Shown here in pieces: positions 16,539-25,072 of a DNA stretch of 41,703 nt (its first letter is position 1; each line of letters starts with the position of its first letter). Under the pieces are notes generated by a model, which saw only the letters and a program-made list of their open reading frames with translations, searched no databases and was not told the DNA's origin. This DNA comes from Thermoplasmata archaeon (GTDB taxonomy: Archaea > Thermoplasmatota > Thermoplasmata > Lutacidiplasmatales > UBA184): the NCBI GenBank assembly GCA_022750155.1, contig JAKIWG010000019.1, forward strand, positions 1 through 41,703, in the 5' to 3' direction. Position numbers and translations under genes: made by a program.

Positions 16539-18074
16539 TTAGACCCGGCGCGAGGCGAGCAGGAGCGGGCCGGAGGATGCAGAATGTCCCGCGGGCGGGC
16601 CTCCGCCGGACGAGGACCGGGGGGGCTGCGGGACCGGGATCCCGAAGGCGTAGAGGTGCCCGTTGCTCGACCCGGCGAGGATCATGCCGTGCGAGATCAG
16701 CGGCGCGTTGATGAACCGTCCGGAGGGCGTGGTGAGCGTCCTCAACAGCTTGCCGTCACTGGCCTCGACCACGTACAAGCGCGCGCCGGCTTCGACGACG
16801 ACGAGCCCGTTCGCGACGTAGGGGGCGGTCATGGCGGGCGACCCGAACCCGAACGTCCAGAGGACCTTCCCGGTCGAGGGGTCGATCGCCCAGAGCGAGC
16901 CGGTGTAGACCTGCCCGTGCGACCGCATGTTGCTCCCGACGCTCACGTAGAGTTGGGTGCCGTCGTACGCCGAAGGCGCGATGTCATGGGGGGAGGCGCC
17001 CACCCAGACCTTCCAGACCGGCCCGGTGGAGATGTTCGAGCGATTCCAGGCGTAGTAGAACCCGTCCTTGTTGAGCGCGGTCACCAGCGAGAGGTGGCCG
17101 GTGTCGACGATGGTGGGCGTCGAGCCAAAATCGCCGTCCGGGACCCGGATGTTCTGGGGGATCTGCCAGCTCCCGAGGAGGTGGAGGGTCTGGGGCGATA
17201 GCGCAAGGATCGATTCCGAGTAGGGCAACGAGTTCGAGTTCGCGCTCGGGTTCCCGGTCGTCGCGAAGATCTCGTCGAGGATCGGGTCGTACGCCGGCGA
17301 GCTCCAGACCGAGGCTCCGAGGGAACCGTTCAGCGTTGTGTTGAACCGACCGTCGATCGCGTGGGTCGTCGTGTTGATGGCGAGGACCGCGGCGGGCACT
17401 AGGGGGTGGTCGCAGGAACTGGCGAGCCCGACGTACTCCTCGTTCCCGACGAGCAGGGGGCTTGCCCAATTGTAGAATCCGCGCGCCGGGGACCCGGTGG
17501 TGACGTTCCAGAGCGGCGACCCGTTGCCGGCGTTTACCGCGAGCCACTGGCCGGAGGCCCCCCCCACGTAGAGGGTCGAGCCAACCACCGTAGGGGACGA
17601 CGCGATTCCCGCCGTCCCGCTCCCCGCGCAAGCGCTTTGGGTCCCGAGGAACGAGGAGTAGATCAGCGACCCACTGGTCGCGTTGAGGGCGACCAGGTAC
17701 CCTCCCCAGGTGGGGAGGTAGATGGTTCCGTTCACCAACGCCGGTTGAGCGTAGACGATCGCGCCGACGTTGGCCGCCCAGAGCTGCTTGATGTGGGCCG
17801 CGTTCGATGGGGTCAGCCGCGTCTCGGCGGGGTTGTACGCGGAACGGTTCGCCTCCGTCAGGTAGGTCGCGGAGTCGCCGCCGGCGGGCAGGGTCGCGTT
17901 GCCCGAGGGGGTCACCACCGTGAACGCGGAGGCGGCGCCCGAGGACCGCCCGGGAGCGAGGCAGGCGAGCTGCATGACGAGCAGGAACGCCACGACGGCG
18001 AGGCCGGAGCACGCGGCGGCCCTCGCTCCCGCTCGAACGCCACACGAACCGCGCCGGGTCGACCCGATGACCAT
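16539..18074 (-). CDS. Secreted or membrane-anchored PQQ-like beta-propeller protein
   Basis: A 511-residue protein with a basic N-terminus and a hydrophobic signal or anchor segment at about residues 22-45. The rest is a chain of PQQ-like propeller repeats (LYVGGASGQWLAVNAGNGSPLWN, YLVALNATSGSLIY, SLWAIDPSTGKVLW), rich in Asn-glycosylation sequons. The pattern resembles PQQ-dependent alcohol dehydrogenase or BamB propellers, but the residues that bind PQQ and calcium were not identified, so an enzyme call is not justified. The C-terminus (PPRSSSGGGPPAG then SGPLLLASRRV) is low-complexity. Related in fold to the propeller fused to the ABC permease at 7.6-10.7 kb. Confidence 0.8.
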   Translation of the reverse strand: MVIGSTRRGSCGVRAGARAAACSGLAVVAFLLVMQLACLAPGRSSGAASAFTVVTPSGNATLPAGGDSATYLTEANRSAYNPAETRLTPSNAAHIKQLWAANVGAIVYAQPALVNGTIYLPTWGGYLVALNATSGSLIYSSFLGTQSACAGSGTAGIASSPTVVGSTLYVGGASGQWLAVNAGNGSPLWNVTTGSPARGFYNWASPLLVGNEEYVGLASSCDHPLVPAAVLAINTTTHAIDGRFNTTLNGSLGASVWSSPAYDPILDEIFATTGNPSANSNSLPYSESILALSPQTLHLLGSWQIPQNIRVPDGDFGSTPTIVDTGHLSLVTALNKDGFYYAWNRSNISTGPVWKVWVGASPHDIAPSAYDGTQLYVSVGSNMRSHGQVYTGSLWAIDPSTGKVLWTFGFGSPAMTAPYVANGLVVVEAGARLYVVEASDGKLLRTLTTPSGRFINAPLISHGMILAGSSNGHLYAFGIPVPQPPRSSSGGGPPAGHSASSGPLLLASRRV

Positions 18075-18096
18075 CGGACCCGCCCTTCGGCTTCGG

Positions 18097-18107
18097 GTTA
18101 ATAAACC
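18097..18107 (-). promoter_or_regulatory. TATA box of the propeller protein gene
   Basis: On the minus strand GGTTTATTAAC is centred 28 nt ahead of the ATG at 18074. It is one of the clearest TATA boxes in the window and fixes the start as leaderless. Confidence 0.65.
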
Positions 18108-18231
18108 GCCGAGCGACCGTCTCACGCAGCCCCGCCGGCCGCCCACCGTCCGCGAGCGCGACCTCCCCGCGCGACTCAGGCACCCGGCGCTCGGGCAAGA
18201 ACCTAAGTAAGCCCCCGCGGCTCGGCGGCCC

Positions 18232-19200
18232 ATGACGGCGCGCGCACCGGCCCCGGCGCAATCCCCACCAAAGTACCTGCGGCGCGGGAAGGTCAAGGAG
18301 GTCTACGAGGTCTCCGACACCGAGCTCGAGTTCCGGTTCACCGACGACATCTCGGTCTTCGACAAGCACATCCCGAGCGAGATCCCCCACAAGGGCGAGA
18401 GCCTCGCGGCCACCGCCGCGCACTGGTTCCACCTCTGCACCCGCCTCGGGGTGCGCCACCACTTCCTTCGGCTCAGTTCCCCGACGGCGATGCGCGTGCG
18501 GCGGGTCCAGGTCGTCCCCGAGCCGAGGCGCCTCGGGCCCAAGCCGAAGAACTACCTGCTCCCGCTCGAGTTCATCGTCCGCTACTACGTCGCGGGATCG
18601 ATGTGGGACCGCGTCAAATCCGGCAAGGTCTCCGCCGAGGAGCTCGGACTGAGGGCCGGCACGACCGTCGCCTACGGCGCCAAGCTCCCCCAGCCGCATT
18701 TCGAGGTCACCACCAAGCTCGAACCGGTCGACCGGCTCCTGGGGTGGCCCGAGGCGCTCCAACTGAGCGCACTCGACGCCAAGCAGATGGACGGCGTGAA
18801 GGAGCTCATCCTGAAGATCGACGCGGCGATGGAGAAGGAGATCGCACCGCGCGGACTCATCCATGTCGACGGGAAGAAGGAGCTCGCCATCGACCCCGAG
18901 GGCCAGGTGATGGTCGTCGACACGTTCGGCACCGCCGACGAGGACCGGTTCTGGGACAAGGGCGCCTACGAACGCGGAAAGCAGGTCGAATTCTCCAAGG
19001 AGTTCGTCCGCCAGCACTATCGCACGAGCGGCTACTACGACTCCCTGATGAAGGCCCGGGACGCCCACCAGGCGGAGCCCCCGATCCCTCCCCTTCCCCC
19101 GCTCCTCGTCGATGAAGTGAGCCGGCTCTACACCACCGTCTTCCAGCGCCTGACCGGCGAACCGTTCGCTCCGGCCGACGCCCGGCCGAAGGTTCCCTGA
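18232..19200 (+). CDS. purC: Phosphoribosylaminoimidazole-succinocarboxamide synthase
   Basis: A 322-residue SAICAR synthetase of the longer type. It joins CAIR and aspartate with ATP in purine synthesis. Motifs: the N-terminal [11 protein letters not shown] (glycine-type ATP loop), [24 protein letters not shown], the [18 protein letters not shown] segment, [13 protein letters not shown] and [14 protein letters not shown] near the C-terminus. The ATG follows CCTAAGTAAG at 18202-18211 by about 27 nt, compatible with a leaderless start. It is divergent from the propeller gene and upstream of radA on the same strand. PurH is encoded separately at 31 kb. Confidence 0.95.
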   Translation: MTARAPAPAQSPPKYLRRGKVKEVYEVSDTELEFRFTDDISVFDKHIPSEIPHKGESLAATAAHWFHLCTRLGVRHHFLRLSSPTAMRVRRVQVVPEPRRLGPKPKNYLLPLEFIVRYYVAGSMWDRVKSGKVSAEELGLRAGTTVAYGAKLPQPHFEVTTKLEPVDRLLGWPEALQLSALDAKQMDGVKELILKIDAAMEKEIAPRGLIHVDGKKELAIDPEGQVMVVDTFGTADEDRFWDKGAYERGKQVEFSKEFVRQHYRTSGYYDSLMKARDAHQAEPPIPPLPPLLVDEVSRLYTTVFQRLTGEPFAPADARPKVP

Positions 19201-19267
19201 GGGCGCATCGTTCAGCGTTTCGGTACCTCTCCCCTACCCTTATCCGCTCGAACGGGGTCGTACGCCC

Positions 19268-20263
19268 GTGGTCCAGAAATCGTCCTCCCGCCCCGCCGGT
19301 TCGGCGGAAACCGCCCCCGAGATCCAGCAGGTCGCCCTCGAGGATCTCGCCGGCGTGGGGGCGACGACCGCCGAGAAGCTCCGCGATGCGGGGTTCACCG
19401 ACCTGATGGAACTCGCCGTCGCCTCGCCCGGCGATGTCGCGGAGGCCGCGGAGATCGGCACCGCCGTCGCGCTCAAGATCATCCACGAGGCCCGCCGCCA
19501 CGCCGACGTCGGGAGCTTCGAGAACGGAACGGTGCTCCTGGAGCGGCGCAAGAACCTCGGCCGGATCACGACGAACGCGAAGTCCCTCGACGAGCTGCTG
19601 GGCGGCGGCGTGGAGACCGCGGCCATCACCGAGTTCTCCGGCGAGTTCGGGACGGGGAAGACCCAGATCGCCCACCAGGTGGCGGTGGATGTCCAGCTCC
19701 CGGTCGACCAGGGGGGCCTCAACGGGGAGGTCGTCTACATCGACACCGAGAGCACCTTCCGGCCCGAGCGGATCGTCGACATGGCGAAGGCCGCCGGGGT
19801 CGACCCGACGAAGACGCTCGAACGGATCCACATCGCGCGCGCGTTCAACTCCAACCACCAGATGCTCCTCGTCACGAAGGCCCAGGAGCTCGCGCGGGAG
19901 CGGCCCGTCCGCCTCATCGTGGTCGATTCGCTCACGGCGCACTTCCGCGCCGAGTACCCCGGACGTGGGGAGCTCGCCCCGCGCCAGCAACTGCTCAACA
20001 AGCACCTGCACGAACTGATGAAGTTCGGGACCACCTACAACGCGGCCGTCGTCGTGACGAACCAGGTGTCGTCCCGTCCGGACATCCTGTTCGGCGACCC
20101 CACCCGACCGATCGGGGGGAACATCGTCGCCCACGCGGCGACGTACCGGATCTTCCTGCGCAAGTCCAAGCCTCCGAAGCGGATCGCCCGACTGATCGAC
20201 TCGCCGAACCTCCCGGAAGGCGAGGCGGTCTTCTCGCTCAGTACGGACGGGATCCGCGAGTAG
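19268..20263 (+). CDS. radA: DNA repair and recombination protein RadA
   Basis: A 331-residue archaeal RecA/Rad51-family recombinase. Residues about 20-75 are the helix-hairpin-helix N-terminal domain ([27 protein letters not shown]). The polymerisation motif lies around [13 protein letters not shown]. Walker A is GEFGTGKT (about 125-132) and Walker B is [11 protein letters not shown]. The L2 loop and terminal [16 protein letters not shown] are conserved. Start GTG 19268 is preceded by a CCCTTATCC TATA-like box about 30 nt upstream. The last 26 nt overlap the 3' end of the ModE-like gene on the other strand. Confidence 0.97.
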   Translation: MVQKSSSRPAGSAETAPEIQQVALEDLAGVGATTAEKLRDAGFTDLMELAVASPGDVAEAAEIGTAVALKIIHEARRHADVGSFENGTVLLERRKNLGRITTNAKSLDELLGGGVETAAITEFSGEFGTGKTQIAHQVAVDVQLPVDQGGLNGEVVYIDTESTFRPERIVDMAKAAGVDPTKTLERIHIARAFNSNHQMLLVTKAQELARERPVRLIVVDSLTAHFRAEYPGRGELAPRQQLLNKHLHELMKFGTTYNAAVVVTNQVSSRPDILFGDPTRPIGGNIVAHAATYRIFLRKSKPPKRIARLIDSPNLPEGEAVFSLSTDGIRE

Positions 20264-20942
20264 GCGACCTCGGGGCGCGGCCGGGACGCCGCTGGAGCGC
20301 GGTCGCCTTGACGTAGAGGATCACGCGGCGGCCGGTCGCGAGCCGCAGCGCCTCGACCGAGCGGTCGGTCACCGCGGCCTCCACGAGGAATCCCCCGACC
20401 CCGACTGTGACGCGCGCCGAGACCGGCCCGGTCCCGGGCCCCCGGTGTCGGACCTCCCGGACCGTACCGGCGAGCACGTTGCGGGCGGAGGTCGGATAGC
20501 GCCGGGTCGCGAGGATGACGGACTCCGGGTCGAGCTCGACGGAGACCGTTTCCCCCTCGACCGCCCGGAACCCCACGAACAGCTGGACCCCGCCGACGAC
20601 GATGTTCGGTTGCGGGCTCTCGTGCCACGGGCCCTGAAGGAACGTCGGGCGCTCCCCCGGCCTCGCTCGGCTGGGCCGCGGGTCGACGGCCAGGGGCGCG
20701 CTGGCCCGCTCGAGGAGCCTCGCTCCGCGGGATGTCAGTTGCGTCGCCCCATGGCCGGAACCCCCCCTGCGCGCACGGACCACGGGGCCCCCGGCGAGAC
20801 GCGCGAGGCGGCGCAGCCGGTAGCCACCGCGGTCCCGGGTGATCTCGAGCTGGCGGCACGCCTCGACGAGGGAGGCCGCGCGTCCGAGCTGCCTCAGCAG
20901 GGACACATCGAGCGGCGTGAGGAATAGCGGCCGAGCGGTCAC
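20238..20942 (-). CDS. ModE-like transcription regulator with molybdate/tungstate-binding domain
   Basis: A 234-residue protein. Residues about 8-85 form a LysR/ModE-type winged helix ([27 protein letters not shown]...[16 protein letters not shown]). The C-terminal part (about 115-220) resembles a TOBE/Mop domain, including [19 protein letters not shown], and would bind molybdate or tungstate. It is the last gene of the wtpA-wtpB-wtpC operon, and the start used here is the GTG at 20942 whose GTGA overlaps the wtpC stop; a GTG two codons upstream is possible. It is the natural candidate to bind the palindrome at the wtpA promoter and repress the operon when oxyanion is plentiful. That regulatory link is inference. 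Confidence 0.82.
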   Translation of the reverse strand: MTARPLFLTPLDVSLLRQLGRAASLVEACRQLEITRDRGGYRLRRLARLAGGPVVRARRGGSGHGATQLTSRGARLLERASAPLAVDPRPSRARPGERPTFLQGPWHESPQPNIVVGGVQLFVGFRAVEGETVSVELDPESVILATRRYPTSARNVLAGTVREVRHRGPGTGPVSARVTVGVGGFLVEAAVTDRSVEALRLATGRRVILYVKATALQRRPGRAPRSPTRGSRPY

Positions 20943-21970
20943 GACCACCCCCCGAGCGGATGGAGCTCTTCCGCGTTCACCGTGATGCCCACGGGCGACC
21001 CCACCGGGCCGGGAAGCCCCCCGGTGCCGTGCGAGCCGAGCGGGACCATGGCGCTCAAGGCGAGCCCGCCCGCGACGGTGTCGACCCGTATCCCCGAGGG
21101 CGTCGGCTCCAACCTACGGACGACCCCCTTCCACGGCGTTCCCTCGGGGGAGGTCAGGGCGACCGCGCCCGCGACGAAGGCGAGGCCCTGCGGGCCGGAT
21201 CGGGAGAGCAGCCACTCCCCGAGCAGGCCTCCTCGGTGCTCGTGGAGCTCGTCGCGGGAGAACACGTTCTCATATCCGAGGAAGCGGGCGACGAACGGGT
21301 CACCGGGCCGTTCGACCAGCGGAGCCGGAGCACCGAGAAAACGCATCCGCCCCTCCTCCAGGAGGAGGAACCGGTCCGCGAGCGAGTAGGCGATCGACGG
21401 ATCGTGGGTCACGAGCACGAGCGGGATCCGGTCATCCTCCCGGACCGTGGCGAGGGTATCGAGCAGCTCCTTGCGGGTCGCGACGTCGAGGGCGCCGAGC
21501 GGCTCGTCCCAGAGAAGCAGCTCCGGCTCGCTCGCCAGGGCGCGAGCCACCGCGACCCGCTGCTGCTCCCCGGTGCTGAGCTCGGCCGGCCGACGTCCGG
21601 CGAACGGACGAAGTCGGAACCGCTCGAGCAGCTCCTCGGTGCGGCCCCCCGCCTCCCCCGGGTGGCGAAGGGCGGCGGCGAATCGGATGTTGCGCTGCAC
21701 GTTGAGGTGCGGGAACAGCGCGAGCCCCCGGGGGACGTACCCGAGCCGCCGGCGCTCCGGCGGCCAGCGGGTGCACGAGACCCCATCCCGTCGCACCTCC
21801 CCCGCGGCGAGGTCGACGAGGCCGGCGACCGACCGCAGCAGGGTGGTCTTTCCCGCCCCCGAGCGACCGATGACGGCGACGGTCTCGGCCTCCCCGATCT
21901 CGAGGTCGATGGGACCCAGTCGGAAGCCACCGAGCGTGGCGCAGAGCCCTTCCAGGGTCCAACGGGTCAC
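20939..21970 (-). CDS. wtpC: Tungstate/molybdate ABC transporter ATP-binding protein
   Basis: A 343-residue ABC ATPase. Walker A is GRSGAGKT at 35-42, signature LSTGE at 131-135, Walker B LLLWDEP at 151-157, D-loop LGALD and switch His in VLVTHDPS. A C-terminal TOBE-like region (about 250-343) matches ModC/WtpC length. One oddity: the Q-loop, normally VPQ followed by LFPH, reads GYVPRGLALFPH, so the glutamine is Arg (R81). The start GTG overlaps the stop of wtpB (GTGA). Function as molybdate or tungstate importer is inferred from family and from the adjacent ModE-like gene. Confidence 0.87.
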   Translation of the reverse strand: MTRWTLEGLCATLGGFRLGPIDLEIGEAETVAVIGRSGAGKTTLLRSVAGLVDLAAGEVRRDGVSCTRWPPERRRLGYVPRGLALFPHLNVQRNIRFAAALRHPGEAGGRTEELLERFRLRPFAGRRPAELSTGEQQRVAVARALASEPELLLWDEPLGALDVATRKELLDTLATVREDDRIPLVLVTHDPSIAYSLADRFLLLEEGRMRFLGAPAPLVERPGDPFVARFLGYENVFSRDELHEHRGGLLGEWLLSRSGPQGLAFVAGAVALTSPEGTPWKGVVRRLEPTPSGIRVDTVAGGLALSAMVPLGSHGTGGLPGPVGSPVGITVNAEELHPLGGWS

Positions 21971-22830
21971 GGGAGCCACTCCCCCCGGTTCCACGGGAGC
22001 CGACCGAACCGTTCGGCGAACCGGACCGCGACGAAGATCACGAACGACACGAGCACGAACAGCGAGGAGGCGGCCACCGCGGCGTTGAGGTTGCCTACCT
22101 GGTAGAACGAGTAGATGTAGATCGAGAGCGGCTGGGTGACCGGCCCCGAGTAGACGGTCGTCGGGTAGACCGTCGCCGCGAGGATCAGGAACCCCCCGAT
22201 CTCGCTGACCGAACGGGCCCAGGTCAGCAAGCCTCCGGCGGCGATCCCCCGTGCGGCGAGCGGGAGGCTGACGGACCAGAACACGCGCGACGCGGGGGCC
22301 CCCAGCGACCGCGCCGACTCCACGAGCGGGGGGTCCACGGCCCGGAACGCGAGCTGGCTCGCGAGCACCGTGTACGGCGCGCTCACATACACCATCACGA
22401 GGACCACGCCCCAGATCGTCTCGAGCACACTGAATCCGAGGCGGGCGGCGAGGTGCGAGGCGAAGGTGCCGGGTTCGAAGATGAGGAAGAGCGCGATCCC
22501 GGCGATGAGGTGGGGTACCACGACGGGCAGTGCGACGGCCGACTCCACGAGCGCATGCCCAGGGAACGAGCGACGGGCGAGGAGGTAGCCGAGCGGGATC
22601 CCGAGGAAGAGGGAGATGAGGAGGGCCAGACCCGACGCGTACAGGGTGAAGGCGATGGACGCCCGGGCCGCCGGGTCCGAGGCGACCTGCGCGATCGCCG
22701 ACGGAGGGACGAACGTGACCAGGGCGACCAGCGGTACCAGGAACAGGGCCAGCAGCGAGGCGGAGAGGAGCCCCGCGACGACGGTCCCCGGTCCCCAGCT
22801 GCGAGGACCGGTTCCCACGGTCCCGGACAT
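21967..22830 (-). CDS. wtpB: Tungstate/molybdate ABC transporter permease
   Basis: A 287-residue permease with about six membrane helices, first at residues 19-41. The EAA loop is LVESARSLGAPASRVFWSVSLPLAARGI. Other family stretches are LPVVVPHLIAGIALFLIF and the WARSVSEIGGFLILA region typical of ModB/WtpB permeases. The ATG lies 3 nt after wtpA's stop and the gene is joined to wtpC by a 4-nt overlap. It forms the channel through which the captured oxyanion passes. Confidence 0.9.
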   Translation of the reverse strand: MSGTVGTGPRSWGPGTVVAGLLSASLLALFLVPLVALVTFVPPSAIAQVASDPAARASIAFTLYASGLALLISLFLGIPLGYLLARRSFPGHALVESAVALPVVVPHLIAGIALFLIFEPGTFASHLAARLGFSVLETIWGVVLVMVYVSAPYTVLASQLAFRAVDPPLVESARSLGAPASRVFWSVSLPLAARGIAAGGLLTWARSVSEIGGFLILAATVYPTTVYSGPVTQPLSIYIYSFYQVGNLNAAVAASSLFVLVSFVIFVAVRFAERFGRLPWNRGEWLP

Positions 22831-22833
22831 CCC

Positions 22834-23913
22834 CTATCCCCCGGTCACGGGCAGCGACGCGGGGAACGGTTGGGTCGCGCCGATTATCTCGGGAGGAACC
22901 GTTCCGATCGATTGGAGCCACGCCGGCACGAGCGGAGTGAACCCGGCCGCCTGGAGGAGCTGGCCCCCCTCCGCGGAGATCAGGAGATCGACGAACTCGG
23001 TACCGAGCTGCGGGTTCGGGGCGTTCGTCGGAACGGTGGCGGAGAAGATCACCGGGGCGCCCCGGACGAGCTGGGTCGCGCCGGAGGCGGTCAGGATCTC
23101 GGTCGAAGCCTTCGCGTAGTTCGTCACGTCGGCCGGCGCGGTCGATCCGAGGCTCACCGAGTGGTCGAGCGGTACGTAGGAGAGGTGGTGGCTCACCGCG
23201 TAGGACTGGTAGATGATGAACACCTGGACCACGTGGGTCGAGAGCAGCAGGGCGGCCTGCGTCTCCGGCTCGATCTTCGCGGTCGCCGGGTTGGTCACGG
23301 CGTAGCTTCCGACGGGGGTGGTGAAGAAGTGGCCATAGACCGAGGCGAGCGAGCCGTTCTGCTCGAGGCCCTCGAGCTGCAGGGAGAAGATCTCGTTGTA
23401 GCCGTTCGGGTCGGTCGAGGCGTTCGCGACGCCCATCCGAACCCCCGGCTGCCCGATCTTCTGCGGCCAGTTCGTCGCGTTGATCCCGGAGAGCGCGGAA
23501 GCGGTCGGGTCGTAGGCGAGCGCCTCGGGGGTGGACGCGAACCCGACCTCCCATCCGGCGTTGGACGATTCCAGCAGCGACGGGATGAGGTGATAATCGG
23601 CCGCCGCGGCGACATCGTAGGACTGGTGGAGCTGGGCGATCGCGTTCAGGGCGAGGATGCTCCCCTCGTACTGCTGGGAGGCGGACGGAACCTGGACGCC
23701 GGGAGAGTTGTTGGCGAGCGCGTCGGCCACCTGAGGAAAGACGGTGCCGAGCGTCCCGGCCGCCGTCACGGAGAGGGTCTGCGACGCCTGGGCCTGCGGC
23801 GAGCTCGGGGCCGGGCCGCGGAGTTCGTATCCGACCGCGACCCCCACGAGCAGGAACGCGGCCGCGACGATGATCACCAGGAGAGGGCTCGCCGGGGATG
23901 TGGCCGATTTCAT
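22834..23913 (-). CDS. wtpA: Tungstate/molybdate-binding protein, membrane-anchored
   Basis: A 359-residue substrate-binding protein of the ModA/WtpA class. Residues 10-31 form a membrane anchor (LLVIIVAAAFLLVGVAVG) without a lipobox Cys. The binding fold starts LSVTAAGTLGTVFPQVADAL and includes the ASQQYEGSILALNAIAQ segment, where family members place oxyanion-binding serines. The start chosen is the second in-frame ATG (23913), because a TATA-like box is centred 27 nt upstream; the ATG at 23934 lies only about 6 nt from that box and would not be in the transcript. First gene of the operon wtpABC-modE. Confidence 0.87.
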   Translation of the reverse strand: MKSATSPASPLLVIIVAAAFLLVGVAVGYELRGPAPSSPQAQASQTLSVTAAGTLGTVFPQVADALANNSPGVQVPSASQQYEGSILALNAIAQLHQSYDVAAAADYHLIPSLLESSNAGWEVGFASTPEALAYDPTASALSGINATNWPQKIGQPGVRMGVANASTDPNGYNEIFSLQLEGLEQNGSLASVYGHFFTTPVGSYAVTNPATAKIEPETQAALLLSTHVVQVFIIYQSYAVSHHLSYVPLDHSVSLGSTAPADVTNYAKASTEILTASGATQLVRGAPVIFSATVPTNAPNPQLGTEFVDLLISAEGGQLLQAAGFTPLVPAWLQSIGTVPPEIIGATQPFPASLPVTGG

Positions 23914-23937
23914 CGATGTGGCATTTTGACACATCGA
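23913..23937 (-). promoter_or_regulatory. Palindromic operator between TATA box and start of wtpA
   Basis: TCGATGTG-N9-CACATCGA is a perfect 8-bp inverted repeat. The minus-strand TATA-like CTTATT is at 23937-23942 and the leaderless wtpA ATG begins at 23913, so the repeat fills exactly the space between TATA box and transcription start. A bound dimer would block polymerase. The ModE-like product of the same operon is the likely ligand-responsive binder. Confidence 0.65.
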
Positions 23938-23955
23938 ATAAGCGTTGTGGAGCGC

Positions 23956-24432
23956 CTACACGGGTCCGCGTCGTTCCTTCGGCGAGAACCGGAACCATGC
24001 CTGACCTTCGAGGGCCGACCGCTCGATCGCGCCGAAGAAGCGGCTGTCGGCTCCCGCTCGCCGGGCATCCGACAGCACGAGCAGCTGGGAGGGGGTGAGT
24101 TCGAGCTCTTCCAACGCCCCCGCGTCGACCGGACCCGTCCCCGGTACGGGGACCGGAACGACCCCCTCCCGGCCCAACTGGAACCGACCGGGTCCCGTCG
24201 CCGCGACCCGTTTGATCAGCCGACGCGATGGGTCCCGGGGGTCGGGGAAGACCACGAGATCCCCGACCGACGGAGGGCGGGCCCGGTACGCCTTCGGGTC
24301 GACGTACAGGCGGTCCCCCGGGGTGAGGGCCGGCAGCATGCTCCGGTCCACCACCTCCACCCGTAAGCTCGACCAGCGTCGACCGCGGCCACGCCCTCCG
24401 GGGGGCTCCGAAGGCGGAGGAGCCGCCGACAC
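23956..24432 (-). CDS. S26-type signal peptidase-like protein, probable NiSOD maturation peptidase
   Basis: A 158-residue S26 serine peptidase. The catalytic Ser is S31 in VVDRSMLPALTPGDRLYV, and the general-base Lys is K74 in RRLIKRVAATGP; the C-terminal box SDARRAGADSRFFGAI is also clear. There is no N-terminal membrane helix, unlike ordinary type I signal peptidases, but like SodX/CbiQ-type peptidases that remove the leader of nickel superoxide dismutase in bacteria. The adjacent divergent gene encodes NiSOD, only 30 nt from this GTG, which supports that role. The start GTG 24432 is a choice by context; later in-frame GTG codons exist. Confidence 0.82.
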   Translation of the reverse strand: MSAAPPPSEPPGGRGRGRRWSSLRVEVVDRSMLPALTPGDRLYVDPKAYRARPPSVGDLVVFPDPRDPSRRLIKRVAATGPGRFQLGREGVVPVPVPGTGPVDAGALEELELTPSQLLVLSDARRAGADSRFFGAIERSALEGQAWFRFSPKERRGPV

Positions 24433-24462
24433 CGTTATGGCACCGCCCGCGGATGGCCCGGT
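24433..24462. promoter_or_regulatory. 30-nt divergent promoter between NiSOD and its peptidase
   Basis: Only 30 nt separate the two start codons. On the plus strand CCGTTATGG (24433-24440) is 28 nt before the NiSOD ATG. On the minus strand a weaker CATACC element lies over the NiSOD ATG, about 30 nt before the peptidase GTG. If both genes are leaderless, each promoter overlaps the other gene's first codons, so the two would be tightly co-regulated or mutually exclusive. Confidence 0.4.
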
Positions 24463-24996
24463 ATGTCCGCCTCTCGATGGTGGTTCGGTCCCGCGAACCC
24501 GGTCCTCGCCCTGCTCCGAGCTCCCACCCTCGTTCACGCGCACTGCGACATACCGTGTGGGATTTATGACCCGCACGAGGCCCAGGTCGCCGCGCTCACC
24601 ACGGTGCGGATGATGCAGCTCATCGCGGAGCTCCCCAAGCCCACCCCCACCTCCAAACCCGAGGAGGTCGACGCATACTCGAGCAAACTTGCCCGATACA
24701 CGGCCGTCAAGGAATCCTCCTCCGAGCGCGTCAAGTCCGAGCTTCGGATCCTCTGGGGCGATTACTTCACCCCGGATCACGCCAAGTCCCACCCCACCCT
24801 GCACGAGAGCTTCTGGAAGGCGATGAAGCAGGCCTCGAAGGTTCGACAGGGAACCAGTCTCACCGACGCGAACGAGCTGTTGGGCGAGGTCCAGGGGATC
24901 GCCGAGATCTTCTGGAAGACGAAGGGAGCGACGACCCGCCGAATGGCCTCCATGCAGAAGGCCGGCGGCGAGATCGTCTACCCGGTCCCCGCGTAG
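24463..24996 (+). CDS. sodN: Nickel-containing superoxide dismutase precursor
   Basis: A 177-residue protein carrying the diagnostic nickel hook HCDIPCGIYDP at residues 27-37. In mature NiSOD the hook must be N-terminal, because the amino group of His1, the His1 side chain, Cys2 and Cys6 bind nickel. Here H27, C28 and C32 would take those roles after removal of a 26-residue leader ending VHA. The rest is helical as in the family (four-helix bundle), with a 151-residue mature chain that is longer than the roughly 117-residue Streptomyces enzyme by a C-terminal extension. It converts superoxide to O2 and H2O2. The leader has a hydrophobic stretch, but cleavage by the divergent S26 peptidase is the expected route. 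Confidence 0.93.
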   Translation: MSASRWWFGPANPVLALLRAPTLVHAHCDIPCGIYDPHEAQVAALTTVRMMQLIAELPKPTPTSKPEEVDAYSSKLARYTAVKESSSERVKSELRILWGDYFTPDHAKSHPTLHESFWKAMKQASKVRQGTSLTDANELLGEVQGIAEIFWKTKGATTRRMASMQKAGGEIVYPVPA

Positions 24997-25072
24997 GGCG
25001 ACTCGGGCCTCCCCGTCGGGTCGCCCCCGACGGGGAAGGTATTTCTCCGTCCGTGGTCACCCCGGCCCGACG

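Noticed and set aside
16539-18074. PQQ-dependent alcohol dehydrogenase
   Set aside because: Propeller repeats are present but no PQQ or calcium-binding residues or Cys-Cys pair were recognised, so only the fold is supported.
23913-23934. wtpA start at ATG 23934
   Set aside because: It would be within about 6 nt of the TATA box and upstream of the expected transcription start; the ATG at 23913 fits and still keeps the membrane anchor.
20939-23998. Single long minus-strand frame of about 1000 codons across wtpA-wtpC
   Set aside because: Only its 3' third (from GTG 21970) has ABC ATPase sequence; the rest is the shadow of wtpA and wtpB and is Arg/Gly/Pro-rich.
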